A stretch of 5,266 nucleotides of DNA from Pseudomonadota bacterium (GTDB taxonomy: Bacteria > Pseudomonadota > Alphaproteobacteria > Rhizobiales > Hyphomicrobiaceae), in assembly GCA_021813195.1 (NCBI GenBank), contig JAKALI010000358.1, positions 1-5,266 on the forward strand, written 5' to 3'. The notes below the pieces were generated by a model, which ran no database searches, had not been told where the DNA came from, and worked only from the letters and a program-made list of their open reading frames with translations. Position 1 is the stretch's first letter; each line of letters starts with the position of its first letter. A program made the translations under genes and the position numbers. Shown here piece after piece: positions 1 through 5,266 of the stretch.

Positions 1-2
1 CT

Positions 3-653
3 GGACCTGGCACGGTGCTCGACGTGATCGTGCGCGAAATCGCCAGCGGTGCCATGTGGACGCACTTGTCCATCACGCTTTTGCGGGTGGCGGCGGCCTT
101 CACGGTTGCCATGTTCGTGGGTGCGGCCATCGGCATCGCGGTGGGTTCCTACCGCCTCGCCGACCGTTTTTTCGACAGTTGGATCGTCTTGTTCTTGAAT
201 CTTCCCGCGCTCGTCATCATCGCGCTGTCGTATGTGTGGCTCGGCACGACCGAACTCACTGCGATCCTCGCCGTCGCGATCAACAAGATTCCCAATGTCG
301 CCGTCCAGATGCGTGAAGGCGCCCGCTCGCTCTCGCGCGATCTCTCGGAGATGGCCAGCATCTACAAATTCGGTCGTTGGAAGACCCTGCGGCACGTCAC
401 CATTCCGCAATTGGCTCCGTTCTGGGCGGCGGCGGCGCGCTCGGGTCTGGCGCTCGTGTGGAAGATCGTCCTCGTCGTCGAGGCGCTCGGCGGCCATGCA
501 ACGGGTGTGGGCCACCAGATCCACTCTGCGTTCGGTAATTACGACGTGCCGACCATTTTGGCATACGCGCTCGCCTTCATCGTTGTCATCCAAATCGTCG
601 AATTCGGGTTTTTGCAGCCCCTCCAAGCACGGGTTAACCGATGGCGGAGATAG
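3..653 (+). CDS. ABC importer permease, nitrate/sulfonate/taurine type (5' end outside window)
   Basis: Inner-membrane permease subunit of an ABC importer in the SsuC/TauC/NrtB-like group (BPD_transp_1 fold). The frame is open to the left edge, so the start lies upstream; the GTG at 15 is not a credible start because the preceding codons (GPGT) fit the usual pre-TM segment. About 216 residues are visible, with roughly five hydrophobic segments: around residues 24-47, 59-82, 84-98, 135-160 and 180-203. The EAA cytoplasmic loop, which docks on the ATPase, is seen at about residues 104-142 (REGARSLSRDL, then EMASIYKFGRWKTL and IPQLAPF). The gene ends in TAG inside the next gene, overlapping it by 13 bases, as expected for a permease and ATPase pair. 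The substrate cannot be read from the sequence. Its place ahead of methanofuran/H4MPT genes suggests a link to C1 metabolism, but that is inference. Family call is firm; substrate is unknown. Confidence 0.9.
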   Translation, partial: GPGTVLDVIVREIASGAMWTHLSITLLRVAAAFTVAMFVGAAIGIAVGSYRLADRFFDSWIVLFLNLPALVIIALSYVWLGTTELTAILAVAINKIPNVAVQMREGARSLSRDLSEMASIYKFGRWKTLRHVTIPQLAPFWAAAARSGLALVWKIVLVVEALGGHATGVGHQIHSAFGNYDVPTILAYALAFIVVIQIVEFGFLQPLQARVNRWRR

Positions 654-1393
654 CGACGCTCGGGCGGCCCGTACATGTCCGGGTCGACCGAAAGGTGTTC
701 CCCGCCCAGGGCGGGCGCGATGAACTTGTTGTCTTGCGGAATGTCGCCTTCGACGTCGCGCCGCGGTCATTCGTTGTGCTGACAGGGCCGTCGGGCTGCG
801 GAAAATCGACGCTGCTCAACATCATCGCCGGTCTCGATCGCGATTATGAGGGGCACATCGAGATGGGGCCCGGTGAACCCCGCATGACGTTCATCTTCCA
901 GACGCCGCGCTTGCTGCCCTGGCGCACCATCCGCGAGAACATTGAGCTGTCGCTGCCGGATCGTGATCCGCGGTTGGCCAATGTGGACGACATGCTAAGT
1001 CGTGTCGGATTGCTGGAGGCGCAGCATGCCTATCCTGAGCGCACCTCCCTCGGTATGCAGCGCCGCGCCGCACTCGCCCGCGGGTTCATCCAGGAACCTG
1101 ACATCCTATTGATGGACGAGCCGTTCGTGTCCCTCGACGACCCGACTGCCCAATCGTTGCGGGAACTGCTGGTCGCGCTGTGGACCCGGCGTCCGACGAC
1201 GGTGTTGTTCGTCACGCACGATCGCCACGAGGCGGTGATGTTAGGAACACGAATCTTGCGTATGGCGCCTGGCTCTGCAAGTATCGTCGCCGACGAGTCC
1301 GTCCGCCTCGATGCGGCCGCACGCTCCGACCGCGCCAGTGTCCTGGCGGAGCAGCGGCGCATCTTCCAGTCGAGCGAAGCCGCCGAACAATGA
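641..1393 (+). CDS. ABC importer ATP-binding subunit, nitrate/sulfonate/taurine type
   Basis: Cytoplasmic ATPase that would power the permease just upstream. The 250-residue length is normal for the SsuB/TauB/NrtD group. Motifs in order: Walker A GPSGCGKST (49-57), Q-loop FIFQ (Q87), signature region TSLGMQRRAALARGF (135-149), Walker B ILLMDEP (155-161), D-loop SLDD (164-167) and H-loop VTHD (H193). The signature is unusual: the common LSGGMQ reads TSLGMQ, so the first glycine is leucine while the serine and second glycine remain. All other catalytic residues are intact, so an active ATPase is likely. The ATG at 641 has no clear Shine-Dalgarno sequence and overlaps the permease stop by 13 bases, consistent with translational coupling; the N-terminal strand before LVVLRNVAF fits this start. 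The stop overlaps the next start in ATGA. The substrate-binding protein is not in the window and may be encoded upstream. Confidence 0.93.
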   Translation: MAEIATLGRPVHVRVDRKVFPAQGGRDELVVLRNVAFDVAPRSFVVLTGPSGCGKSTLLNIIAGLDRDYEGHIEMGPGEPRMTFIFQTPRLLPWRTIRENIELSLPDRDPRLANVDDMLSRVGLLEAQHAYPERTSLGMQRRAALARGFIQEPDILLMDEPFVSLDDPTAQSLRELLVALWTRRPTTVLFVTHDRHEAVMLGTRILRMAPGSASIVADESVRLDAAARSDRASVLAEQRRIFQSSEAAEQ

Positions 1394-2160
1394 CAGACAT
1401 GACGACGCTCAATTGCGCTGTGCCGCGGTTTCTTGCCAGCGTGCGCAATGCGGACGAGGCCAGTCTTGCTATCGCAGGTGGCGCCGACATCATTGATTGC
1501 AAGGAACCTGCTTGTGGTGCTTTGGGCGCGTTGCCGCTCGAGACGATTGCCGAGATTGTGCGCGGCGTCGCCGGGGTGTGTCCGGTGAGCGCGACGATCG
1601 GGGATGTGCCCTGCACGACGGATTGCGTTGTCCCGCTCGCGGTAGCCGTGAGCAACACCGGCGTCGATTATGTCAAGGTTGGCCTTTTTTCAGGCGGAGA
1701 GCCACGCGCTGTCATTTCTGAACTGGGTGCGCGATTGGGCAATTCAAAAGGGGCAGGCCGTGCCCGACTGATTGGGCTCCTGCTTGCTGATCAGGAACCA
1801 GATTATAGTCTCATCGACGACATGCGGCGTGCTGAATTTGCCGGTGTCATGCTGGATACCGCCGCTAAGGATGGATCGTCGTTGTGCGACACCATGGACC
1901 TGGTCGCACTCGGCCGGTTTATTCAGCGCTCTAAGGAGCGCGGGCTGCTCGTTGGTCTTGCCGGTTCGCTGAGGTCGGTGCATGTCCGTCATCTCGTGCC
2001 GCTTGGCGCTGATATTCTCGGATTTCGCGGGGCCCTGTGCGCAGGTCTCAGACGCGCAGCAGCCATGGACCTTGGCGCTATTCGCAACATCGCCCGAACG
2101 ATTGCCGAAGCTTGCGCAGCACTGCCGCATGTGCCGCCCCGGTACGGGGTCGCCTCATGA
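1390..2160 (+). CDS. mfnB: (5-formylfuran-3-yl)methyl phosphate synthase, MfnB family (DUF556)
   Basis: Predicted TIM-barrel enzyme that makes 4-(hydroxymethyl)-2-furancarboxaldehyde phosphate from two glyceraldehyde-3-phosphate molecules, the first step towards the furan ring of methanofuran. It has 256 residues, a little longer than the archaeal enzyme as I recall it (about 235). Family motifs: ASVRNADEA (16-24), GGADIIDCKEP (30-40, with the putative catalytic Lys38), SATIGDVP (67-74), DYVKVGL (93-99), MLDTAAKDG (154-162, with Asp156 and Lys160 matching the archaeal active-site Asp/Lys pair), LAGSL (190-194) and GADILGFRGALC (206-217). All key residues are kept. The ATG at 1390 shares ATGA with the ATPase stop; a second ATG at 1399 is also possible, and neither has a strong ribosome binding site. 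In methylotrophic bacteria this family (orf5 of the H4MPT gene sets) supports the cofactor of the formyltransferase/hydrolase complex. Followed by a 4-base overlap with a FolB-like gene. Confidence 0.92.
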   Translation: MTDMTTLNCAVPRFLASVRNADEASLAIAGGADIIDCKEPACGALGALPLETIAEIVRGVAGVCPVSATIGDVPCTTDCVVPLAVAVSNTGVDYVKVGLFSGGEPRAVISELGARLGNSKGAGRARLIGLLLADQEPDYSLIDDMRRAEFAGVMLDTAAKDGSSLCDTMDLVALGRFIQRSKERGLLVGLAGSLRSVHVRHLVPLGADILGFRGALCAGLRRAAAMDLGAIRNIARTIAEACAALPHVPPRYGVAS

Positions 2161-2570
2161 CCGACCGCCGCCTCAGTTCCGGCGCGATTGTCACCGCGCT
2201 CCAGCCGTCGCGCACCGCGCGCGATCGCATTTTCATTTCTGATCACGTGATCGACTGCAATATCGGCGTCTATGCCGAGGAAAAGGGCGTGACGCAAAAA
2301 GTGCGGCTGTCGGTTGATGCCTATCTCGCCGACGGCGTGCGCAGCACGGTGGATGAGATGGTCGAGGTGCCCTCCTACACCGATATCATCGACGCCATTG
2401 CGGCCGCCACCTCGCACGGCCACATCAATCTCGTTGAGACGCTCGCGGAGGAGATCGCCGCGCGGTTACTCATGGACCAGCGCATCGCGGGTGTGCGCGT
2501 GCTGATCGAGAAACTGGAGCGCGGGCCGGTACGCGGCGTTGAGATCCACCGCACGCGGGGCATGGGGTGA
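2157..2570 (+). CDS. folB: Dihydroneopterin aldolase (FolB type)
   Basis: Predicted to cleave 7,8-dihydroneopterin to 6-hydroxymethyl-7,8-dihydropterin and glycolaldehyde, a step shared by folate and H4MPT synthesis. The 137 residues form one tunnelling-fold domain preceded by about 22 extra residues with no recognisable motif. Visible family features: IFISDHVIDCNIGVYAEEKG (25-44, with a conserved active-site Glu at 41), QKVRLSVDAYL (47-57), PSYTDIIDAI (72-81), NLVETLAEEIAARLL (91-105, with Glu94) and VRVLIEKLERG (113-123, with the putative catalytic Lys119). These residues match the bacterial FolB active site, so activity is likely. The start shares ATGA with the mfnB stop and has a weak GGGG seven bases upstream (2146-2149). 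Methanogens use the unrelated MptD here, so a FolB enzyme in this operon looks like a bacterial part supplying an archaeal-type pathway. It could be a second copy dedicated to H4MPT; that is inference. Confidence 0.88.
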   Translation: MTDRRLSSGAIVTALQPSRTARDRIFISDHVIDCNIGVYAEEKGVTQKVRLSVDAYLADGVRSTVDEMVEVPSYTDIIDAIAAATSHGHINLVETLAEEIAARLLMDQRIAGVRVLIEKLERGPVRGVEIHRTRGMG

Positions 2571-3163
2571 GTTCCCCTCTGATCATCAAACTGGGCGGCA
2601 GCCTCTACGAGAGTGGTCTCTTGGCGGCGGCTTTGCAGCGCATCGCGGCTTCCAACAGGGCCATCATTTTGGTTCCTGGCGGCGGACCATTCGCAGACGC
2701 CGTTCGCGCCGCGCAGCAGCGCTACGGGTTCTCGGATGCGCTCGCCCATCGGCTCGCAATTCTCGCCATGCAGCAGATGGCCTGCGTGATCGCCGATATG
2801 CAACCTGAGTGCGTCACCGCCGATACACCGGACGATCTCATGCGCCTCGCTCAAAGCGGTCTGCAGATCCCAGTGTGGGCTCCTGATGCGATGACGCGGC
2901 GGGCGGGCGACATCCCGCGTTCATGGTCCATGACGTCCGATGGTCTCGCAGCCTGGCTCGCCGTCAAGCTCGGTAGGCTCGAGGTCTGTCTCGTGAAGTC
3001 CTGCCCGGTGCCGCGGTCACTAACGGTCGCGGCGCTGGCTCAGGCGGGGATCGTCGATGCCGAGTTCGCGCGCATCGTTACCGCGTATGACTTGATCTGG
3101 CATGTCGTCGGGGCCACAGACGAGGCGAAGTTCGACGCACGCTTCGCCGATGTTCCGGTATGA
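2567..3163 (+). CDS. Amino-acid-kinase-fold protein, MfnE-like
   Basis: Small kinase of the amino acid kinase superfamily (aspartate/glutamate/uridylate kinase fold), 198 residues, shorter than most metabolic members of the family. Motifs: IIKLGGSLYESG (6-17, with the phosphate-binding Lys8 and GGS), ILVPGGGPFADAVR (34-47), SMTSDGLAAWLAVKLG (121-136) and CLVKS (141-145, with Lys144). In archaea the related MfnE phosphorylates the aminomethylfuran phosphate to the diphosphate used for condensation with tyramine. The small size, the SDGLAAWLA motif and the neighbouring mfnB make this the best guess, but no substrate residue proves it. The start is GTG, sharing GTGA with the folB stop, with no better start nearby. 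The stop overlaps an ATG at 3160 in ATGA. The symbol is left blank because bacterial members are less well characterised than the archaeal enzyme. Confidence 0.82.
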   Translation: MSSPLIIKLGGSLYESGLLAAALQRIAASNRAIILVPGGGPFADAVRAAQQRYGFSDALAHRLAILAMQQMACVIADMQPECVTADTPDDLMRLAQSGLQIPVWAPDAMTRRAGDIPRSWSMTSDGLAAWLAVKLGRLEVCLVKSCPVPRSLTVAALAQAGIVDAEFARIVTAYDLIWHVVGATDEAKFDARFADVPV

Positions 3164-3216
3164 CCGGGTTTTACCGCCGTAAAGCTGCGGCATCGACGGC
3201 CAGTCTGGTGCGTGCT

Positions 3217-3221
3217 AGGGG
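3217..3221 (+). promoter_or_regulatory. Ribosome binding site favouring the 3229 start of the flavoprotein gene
   Basis: AGGGG lies seven bases before the ATG at 3229. The competing upstream ATG at 3160 has no purine-rich element in front of it. This favours the shorter protein, although other genes in this operon also start at overlaps without a good Shine-Dalgarno sequence, so the longer form is not excluded. Confidence 0.5.
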
Positions 3222-3228
3222 CCTCACT

Positions 3229-3789
3229 ATGGCGCGAGAGAAAATCAAGACACCACGTTTTGGCTGGGCATTGACGGGTTCGGGCCACTTCTTCAAGGAG
3301 AGTCTCGCCATCATCCGCCGCTTGCCAGACCTCGATCTCTTCTTGTCGCGCGCGGCGGAGGAGGTCCTCAACATGTACAAGCAGGATCTCGATCTGCCGC
3401 CTGGCACGCGCATTTATAGGGATCGCACCGCCAGTTCCGCACCGGTTGGCAATTTCTACTACGGCGTTTACCACACGCTGATCTTGGGTCCCGCAACCTC
3501 CAATACCGTTGCAAAGTGCGTCGCCGGGATTTCCGACAACCTGCCGACCAACGTGTTTGCGCAAGCGGGCAAGTGTCGCGTGCCCGCAATCGTCTTTGCG
3601 TGCGATACGGCTCCCGAAATGGACACGGAAGCCCCTAAGGGCATGGTCAAGGTCTATCCGCGCCGCATTGACCTGGAAAATACGCAAAAGCTCAAATCGT
3701 TCGAGGCGACCACGGTTGTTGAGACCGTGGCGGAACTCGAAGCGGCCGTCGAGGAGCGACTGCAATGGCTGAAAGGCTCCTCTTCCTGA
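3229..3789 (+). CDS. dmrB: DmrB-like flavoprotein, probable dihydromethanopterin reductase
   Basis: Predicted FMN-binding protein of the flavoprotein/archaeoflavoprotein superfamily, resembling the DmrB enzymes of H4MPT-containing proteobacteria, which reduce dihydromethanopterin to H4MPT at the end of cofactor synthesis. From the ATG at 3229 it has 186 residues. Motifs: FGWALTGSGHFFKES (11-25, first flavin loop), APVGNFYYGVYHTLILGPAT (71-90), SNTVAKCVAGISDNLPTNVF (91-110, the hallmark SNTVAK helix), then QAGKC, and near the end PRRIDLENTQKL (144-155). The frame is open from an ATG at 3160 that overlaps the kinase stop by ATGA, giving 209 residues. I prefer 3229 because it has AGGGG seven bases upstream and because the extra 23 residues are Arg/Ala/Ser-rich and lie before the expected family start. 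It ends 25 bases inside the next gene. The reductase role is inferred from family and context; another flavin role in the pathway is possible. Confidence 0.85.
   Translation: MAREKIKTPRFGWALTGSGHFFKESLAIIRRLPDLDLFLSRAAEEVLNMYKQDLDLPPGTRIYRDRTASSAPVGNFYYGVYHTLILGPATSNTVAKCVAGISDNLPTNVFAQAGKCRVPAIVFACDTAPEMDTEAPKGMVKVYPRRIDLENTQKLKSFEATTVVETVAELEAAVEERLQWLKGSSS
3751..3756 (+). promoter_or_regulatory. Ribosome binding site of the DHPS-related gene
   Basis: GAGGAG lies eight bases upstream of the ATG at 3765, inside the 3' end of the flavoprotein gene. It is the best Shine-Dalgarno match at any start in the window and supports a start that overlaps the previous gene by 25 bases. Confidence 0.65.
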
Positions 3790-5266
3790 CAGGCCATCTT
3801 GCCGAAGCGCGGGTGCGGGCAACGCTGGCCGGGCTTGGTCCGGCCGCGGGTTCGTGGACGGTGACCAACATCGGCATTAAGGTCGCAGCCTTGATGACGG
3901 AAGCCATCGTGAAGAATCGTCTCAAGGGTCCGCTGGCCGCGGATCGCGTGATCCTTCCGGGGCGGTGCCGGATGGATCTCGCAGCCTTGACGCAGCATTA
4001 TGGCGTGCCGTTTGAGCGCGGTCCCGACGAGGTGGTCGATCTGCCCCGCTATCTGGGACATGGCGGGCGGCCGCCGGACTTATCTCGTCATGATGTGCGT
4101 ATCTTTGCCGAAATCGTTGAAGCGCCGGCCATGACGATGGATGCGCTGCTCGCGCGCGCGCAGGCGCATGTGCGCGCCGGCGCTGATGTCATCGACATTG
4201 GCTGTCAGCCGGACGTGGACTTCCCTCACCTTGAAGAGGCCATCGCAAAGCTCAAAGCGCAGGGCCTGAAAGTCAGCGTCGACTCCGGGAACGTGGACGA
4301 GTTGCGCCGGGCGGCGCGGGCGGGGGCGGATTTTGTTTTATCGCTAGATGAGTCGACGCTCGATGCGGTGGCGGGAACCTTGGCAGTGCCGGTGCTTGTG
4401 CCCAAGCCCCATGGCGATCTCGTCTCACTCTACCGGGCGATCGAAAAGGCGCGCGCCTTGGGGATTCCCCATATCGCCGATCCCGTTCTCGATCCCATTC
4501 ACTTCGGCTTCATGGCCTCGCTCGAACGCTACGCGGAGCTGCGCCGGCGTGAGCCGGAGGTCGAGATGCTGTACGCGCAGATTCTCTATTATCGTGCCAC
4601 CGCCGACTCGCAGCACGTGAACCAGGCGATCCTCAAGCAGGCGCGCGACATCGTCGAAAAAGGCATGCTGGGGAGCATCAAGCCGAAGGAGAGCTTCTAC
4701 CGGCTGCTTCTGGCGATCGTGCAGCAGCAGAACGACTACGACTATTCGGCAAAGGTCATGGAGCTCCTGCTGAGCCAGTACCCGGGCAGGAAGGATTTCT
4801 GGCCGATGCTGTTCGCCACGTACGTCAATCTCGGTGGATCCGCGACCAACGAGCATCGGCAGCGCGAGTACTACATCCGCGCGATCAACACGCTCGAACG
4901 TGCACAGTCACTCGGGTTCATGAACACGCCGCGCGACAACTACAACCTGTTCACGCTGTATCTCAACGCGGGCGAGATAAATATCGCCACCGACATCCTA
5001 TACAAGGGAATGAAGGATGGAAAGATCGAGTCGACCCCGCAGAACTGGCGTGTGCTCGGAGCCTATTATCAACAGAGCAACAAGAACCTTCAGGCGATCT
5101 CGGCCCTCAAGGAGGCGACGAAACTGTTCCCCACGGATGGCGGACTCGAGTTCATGATCGGTCAGATCTACCAGGGAATGGACAATACCAAGGCCGCGCA
5201 CGACGCGTATGTGCGGGCGGTGGACAAGGGCAACCTCGGCGAAAAGCCCCATCAGGTCTGGCTCTT
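3765..5266 (+). CDS. Dihydropteroate-synthase-related protein (DUF6513 type) running in frame into a TPR-like region; 3' end outside window
   Basis: One open frame of 500 complete codons with no stop before the window edge. Residues 1-269 match the dihydropteroate-synthase-related proteins found in H4MPT gene clusters (TIGR00284/DUF6513 type): an N-terminal domain starting MAERLLFLTGHLAE, with TNIGIKVAALMT (34-45) and RVILPGRCRMDL (61-72), then a TIM-barrel part with AGADVIDIGCQPD (138-150), VSVDSGNVDELRRAARAGAD (170-189) and IADPVLDPIHFGF (237-249). Its role is unproven; a pterin-linked step in H4MPT synthesis is the usual guess. From about residue 270 the family match ends: the expected GNLTELTD-like segment and the rest of the barrel are missing. 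The frame continues as helical TPR-like sequence. The start at 3765 is well supported by GAGGAG upstream. The N-terminal identity is strong; whether this is one real gene is doubtful, and an assembly chimera is the leading alternative. Confidence 0.75.
   Translation, partial: MAERLLFLTGHLAEARVRATLAGLGPAAGSWTVTNIGIKVAALMTEAIVKNRLKGPLAADRVILPGRCRMDLAALTQHYGVPFERGPDEVVDLPRYLGHGGRPPDLSRHDVRIFAEIVEAPAMTMDALLARAQAHVRAGADVIDIGCQPDVDFPHLEEAIAKLKAQGLKVSVDSGNVDELRRAARAGADFVLSLDESTLDAVAGTLAVPVLVPKPHGDLVSLYRAIEKARALGIPHIADPVLDPIHFGFMASLERYAELRRREPEVEMLYAQILYYRATADSQHVNQAILKQARDIVEKGMLGSIKPKESFYRLLLAIVQQQNDYDYSAKVMELLLSQYPGRKDFWPMLFATYVNLGGSATNEHRQREYYIRAINTLERAQSLGFMNTPRDNYNLFTLYLNAGEINIATDILYKGMKDGKIESTPQNWRVLGAYYQQSNKNLQAISALKEATKLFPTDGGLEFMIGQIYQGMDNTKAAHDAYVRAVDKGNLGEKPHQVWL
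4572..5266 (+). other. TPR-like helical repeat segment, probably of foreign or chimeric origin
   Basis: This is the second half of the open frame beginning at 3765, about 231 residues to the window edge. It is helical, with repeating hydrophobic and aromatic positions: ILYYRATAD, KPKESFYRLLLAIVQQQ, KDFWPMLFATYVNL, RAQSLGFMNTPRDNYNLFTL, NWRVLGAYYQQSNKNLQAIS and LKEATKLFPTDGGLEFMIGQ. The last part fits a TPR pattern, with the next repeat starting near IYQGMDNTKAAHDAYVRAV. The style (RAQ.GFMNTP.DNYNL, SYQQ-like, LKEATK.FP) recalls large tetratricopeptide proteins of Verrucomicrobia such as Opitutales, from memory only. The segment is richer in Asn, Gln, Lys and Tyr than the genes before it. No start fitting a whole TPR protein is visible at its left end, so it looks like the interior or C-terminal part of another protein. 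Such proteins usually act as protein-binding scaffolds. Confidence 0.6.

Noticed and set aside
1180..1389. Upstream in-frame extension of the mfnB reading frame inside the ATPase gene
   Set aside because: The extension is the shifted frame of the ATPase, Arg-rich and without family similarity. The MfnB family begins near the ATG at 1390.
2137..2149. CCCCGGTACGGGG inverted repeat before the folB start, considered as a regulatory hairpin or terminator
   Set aside because: It is short, sits inside mfnB coding sequence, has no T-tract, and is easily explained by GC-rich codons.
3040..3822. A 260-codon minus-strand open frame opposite the kinase and flavoprotein genes
   Set aside because: The + strand frames have clear family motifs and ordered starts, while the minus frame shows none; it is a shadow of GC-rich coding.
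4556..4571. GGAGG five bases before an ATG at 4566, which might be a separate start for the TPR-like protein
   Set aside because: The bases also encode conserved-looking DHPS-related residues (REPEVEML). A protein starting here would lack a signal peptide or any N-terminal domain, so it is probably coincidental.
4425..4856. A 143-codon open frame on the minus strand spanning the DHPS/TPR junction
   Set aside because: It lies opposite the + strand frame, has no recognisable domain, and its Leu/Val/Arg-rich composition is typical of the antisense of GC-rich coding sequence.

Overview
The window is GC-rich and coded entirely on the + strand. Bases 1-4571 look like part of one long operon from a proteobacterium, probably an alphaproteobacterial methylotroph, that uses tetrahydromethanopterin (H4MPT) and a methanofuran-type cofactor for formaldehyde oxidation. 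This rests on recognisable archaeal-type cofactor genes next to a bacterial ABC importer. The taxon is inferred from memory of protein families, not from a search.

Layout: (1) 3-653, the 3' part of an ABC importer permease of the nitrate/sulfonate/taurine type; (2) 641-1393, its ATPase; (3) 1390-2160, an MfnB-type (5-formylfuran-3-yl)methyl phosphate synthase; (4) 2157-2570, a FolB-type dihydroneopterin aldolase; (5) 2567-3163, a small amino-acid-kinase-fold protein resembling MfnE; (6) 3229-3789 (or from 3160), a DmrB/archaeoflavoprotein-type FMN protein, probably dihydromethanopterin reductase; (7) 3765 to the window end, an open frame that begins as a dihydropteroate-synthase-related protein (DUF6513 type). 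Neighbouring genes overlap by 4 to 25 bases, apart from a possible 65-base gap before gene 6, so the set is probably co-transcribed and translationally coupled. Together MfnB and the MfnE-like kinase point to the furan moiety of methanofuran, while FolB, DmrB and the DHPS-like protein point to the pterin moiety and its reduction. The importer's substrate is unknown.

The most notable feature is in gene 7. At about 4572 the frame stops resembling the DHPS-like family, whose C-terminal third is absent, and runs in frame into about 231 residues of a TPR-like helical repeat protein. That part is rich in Asn, Gln, Lys and Tyr and recalls tetratricopeptide proteins of Verrucomicrobia. The abrupt change suggests a chimera (assembly artefact or recombination) more than a natural two-domain protein, but sequence alone cannot settle this. 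No RNA genes, CRISPR arrays, insertion sequences, terminators or convincing promoters were seen, and there is no gene-free stretch over 300 bases.
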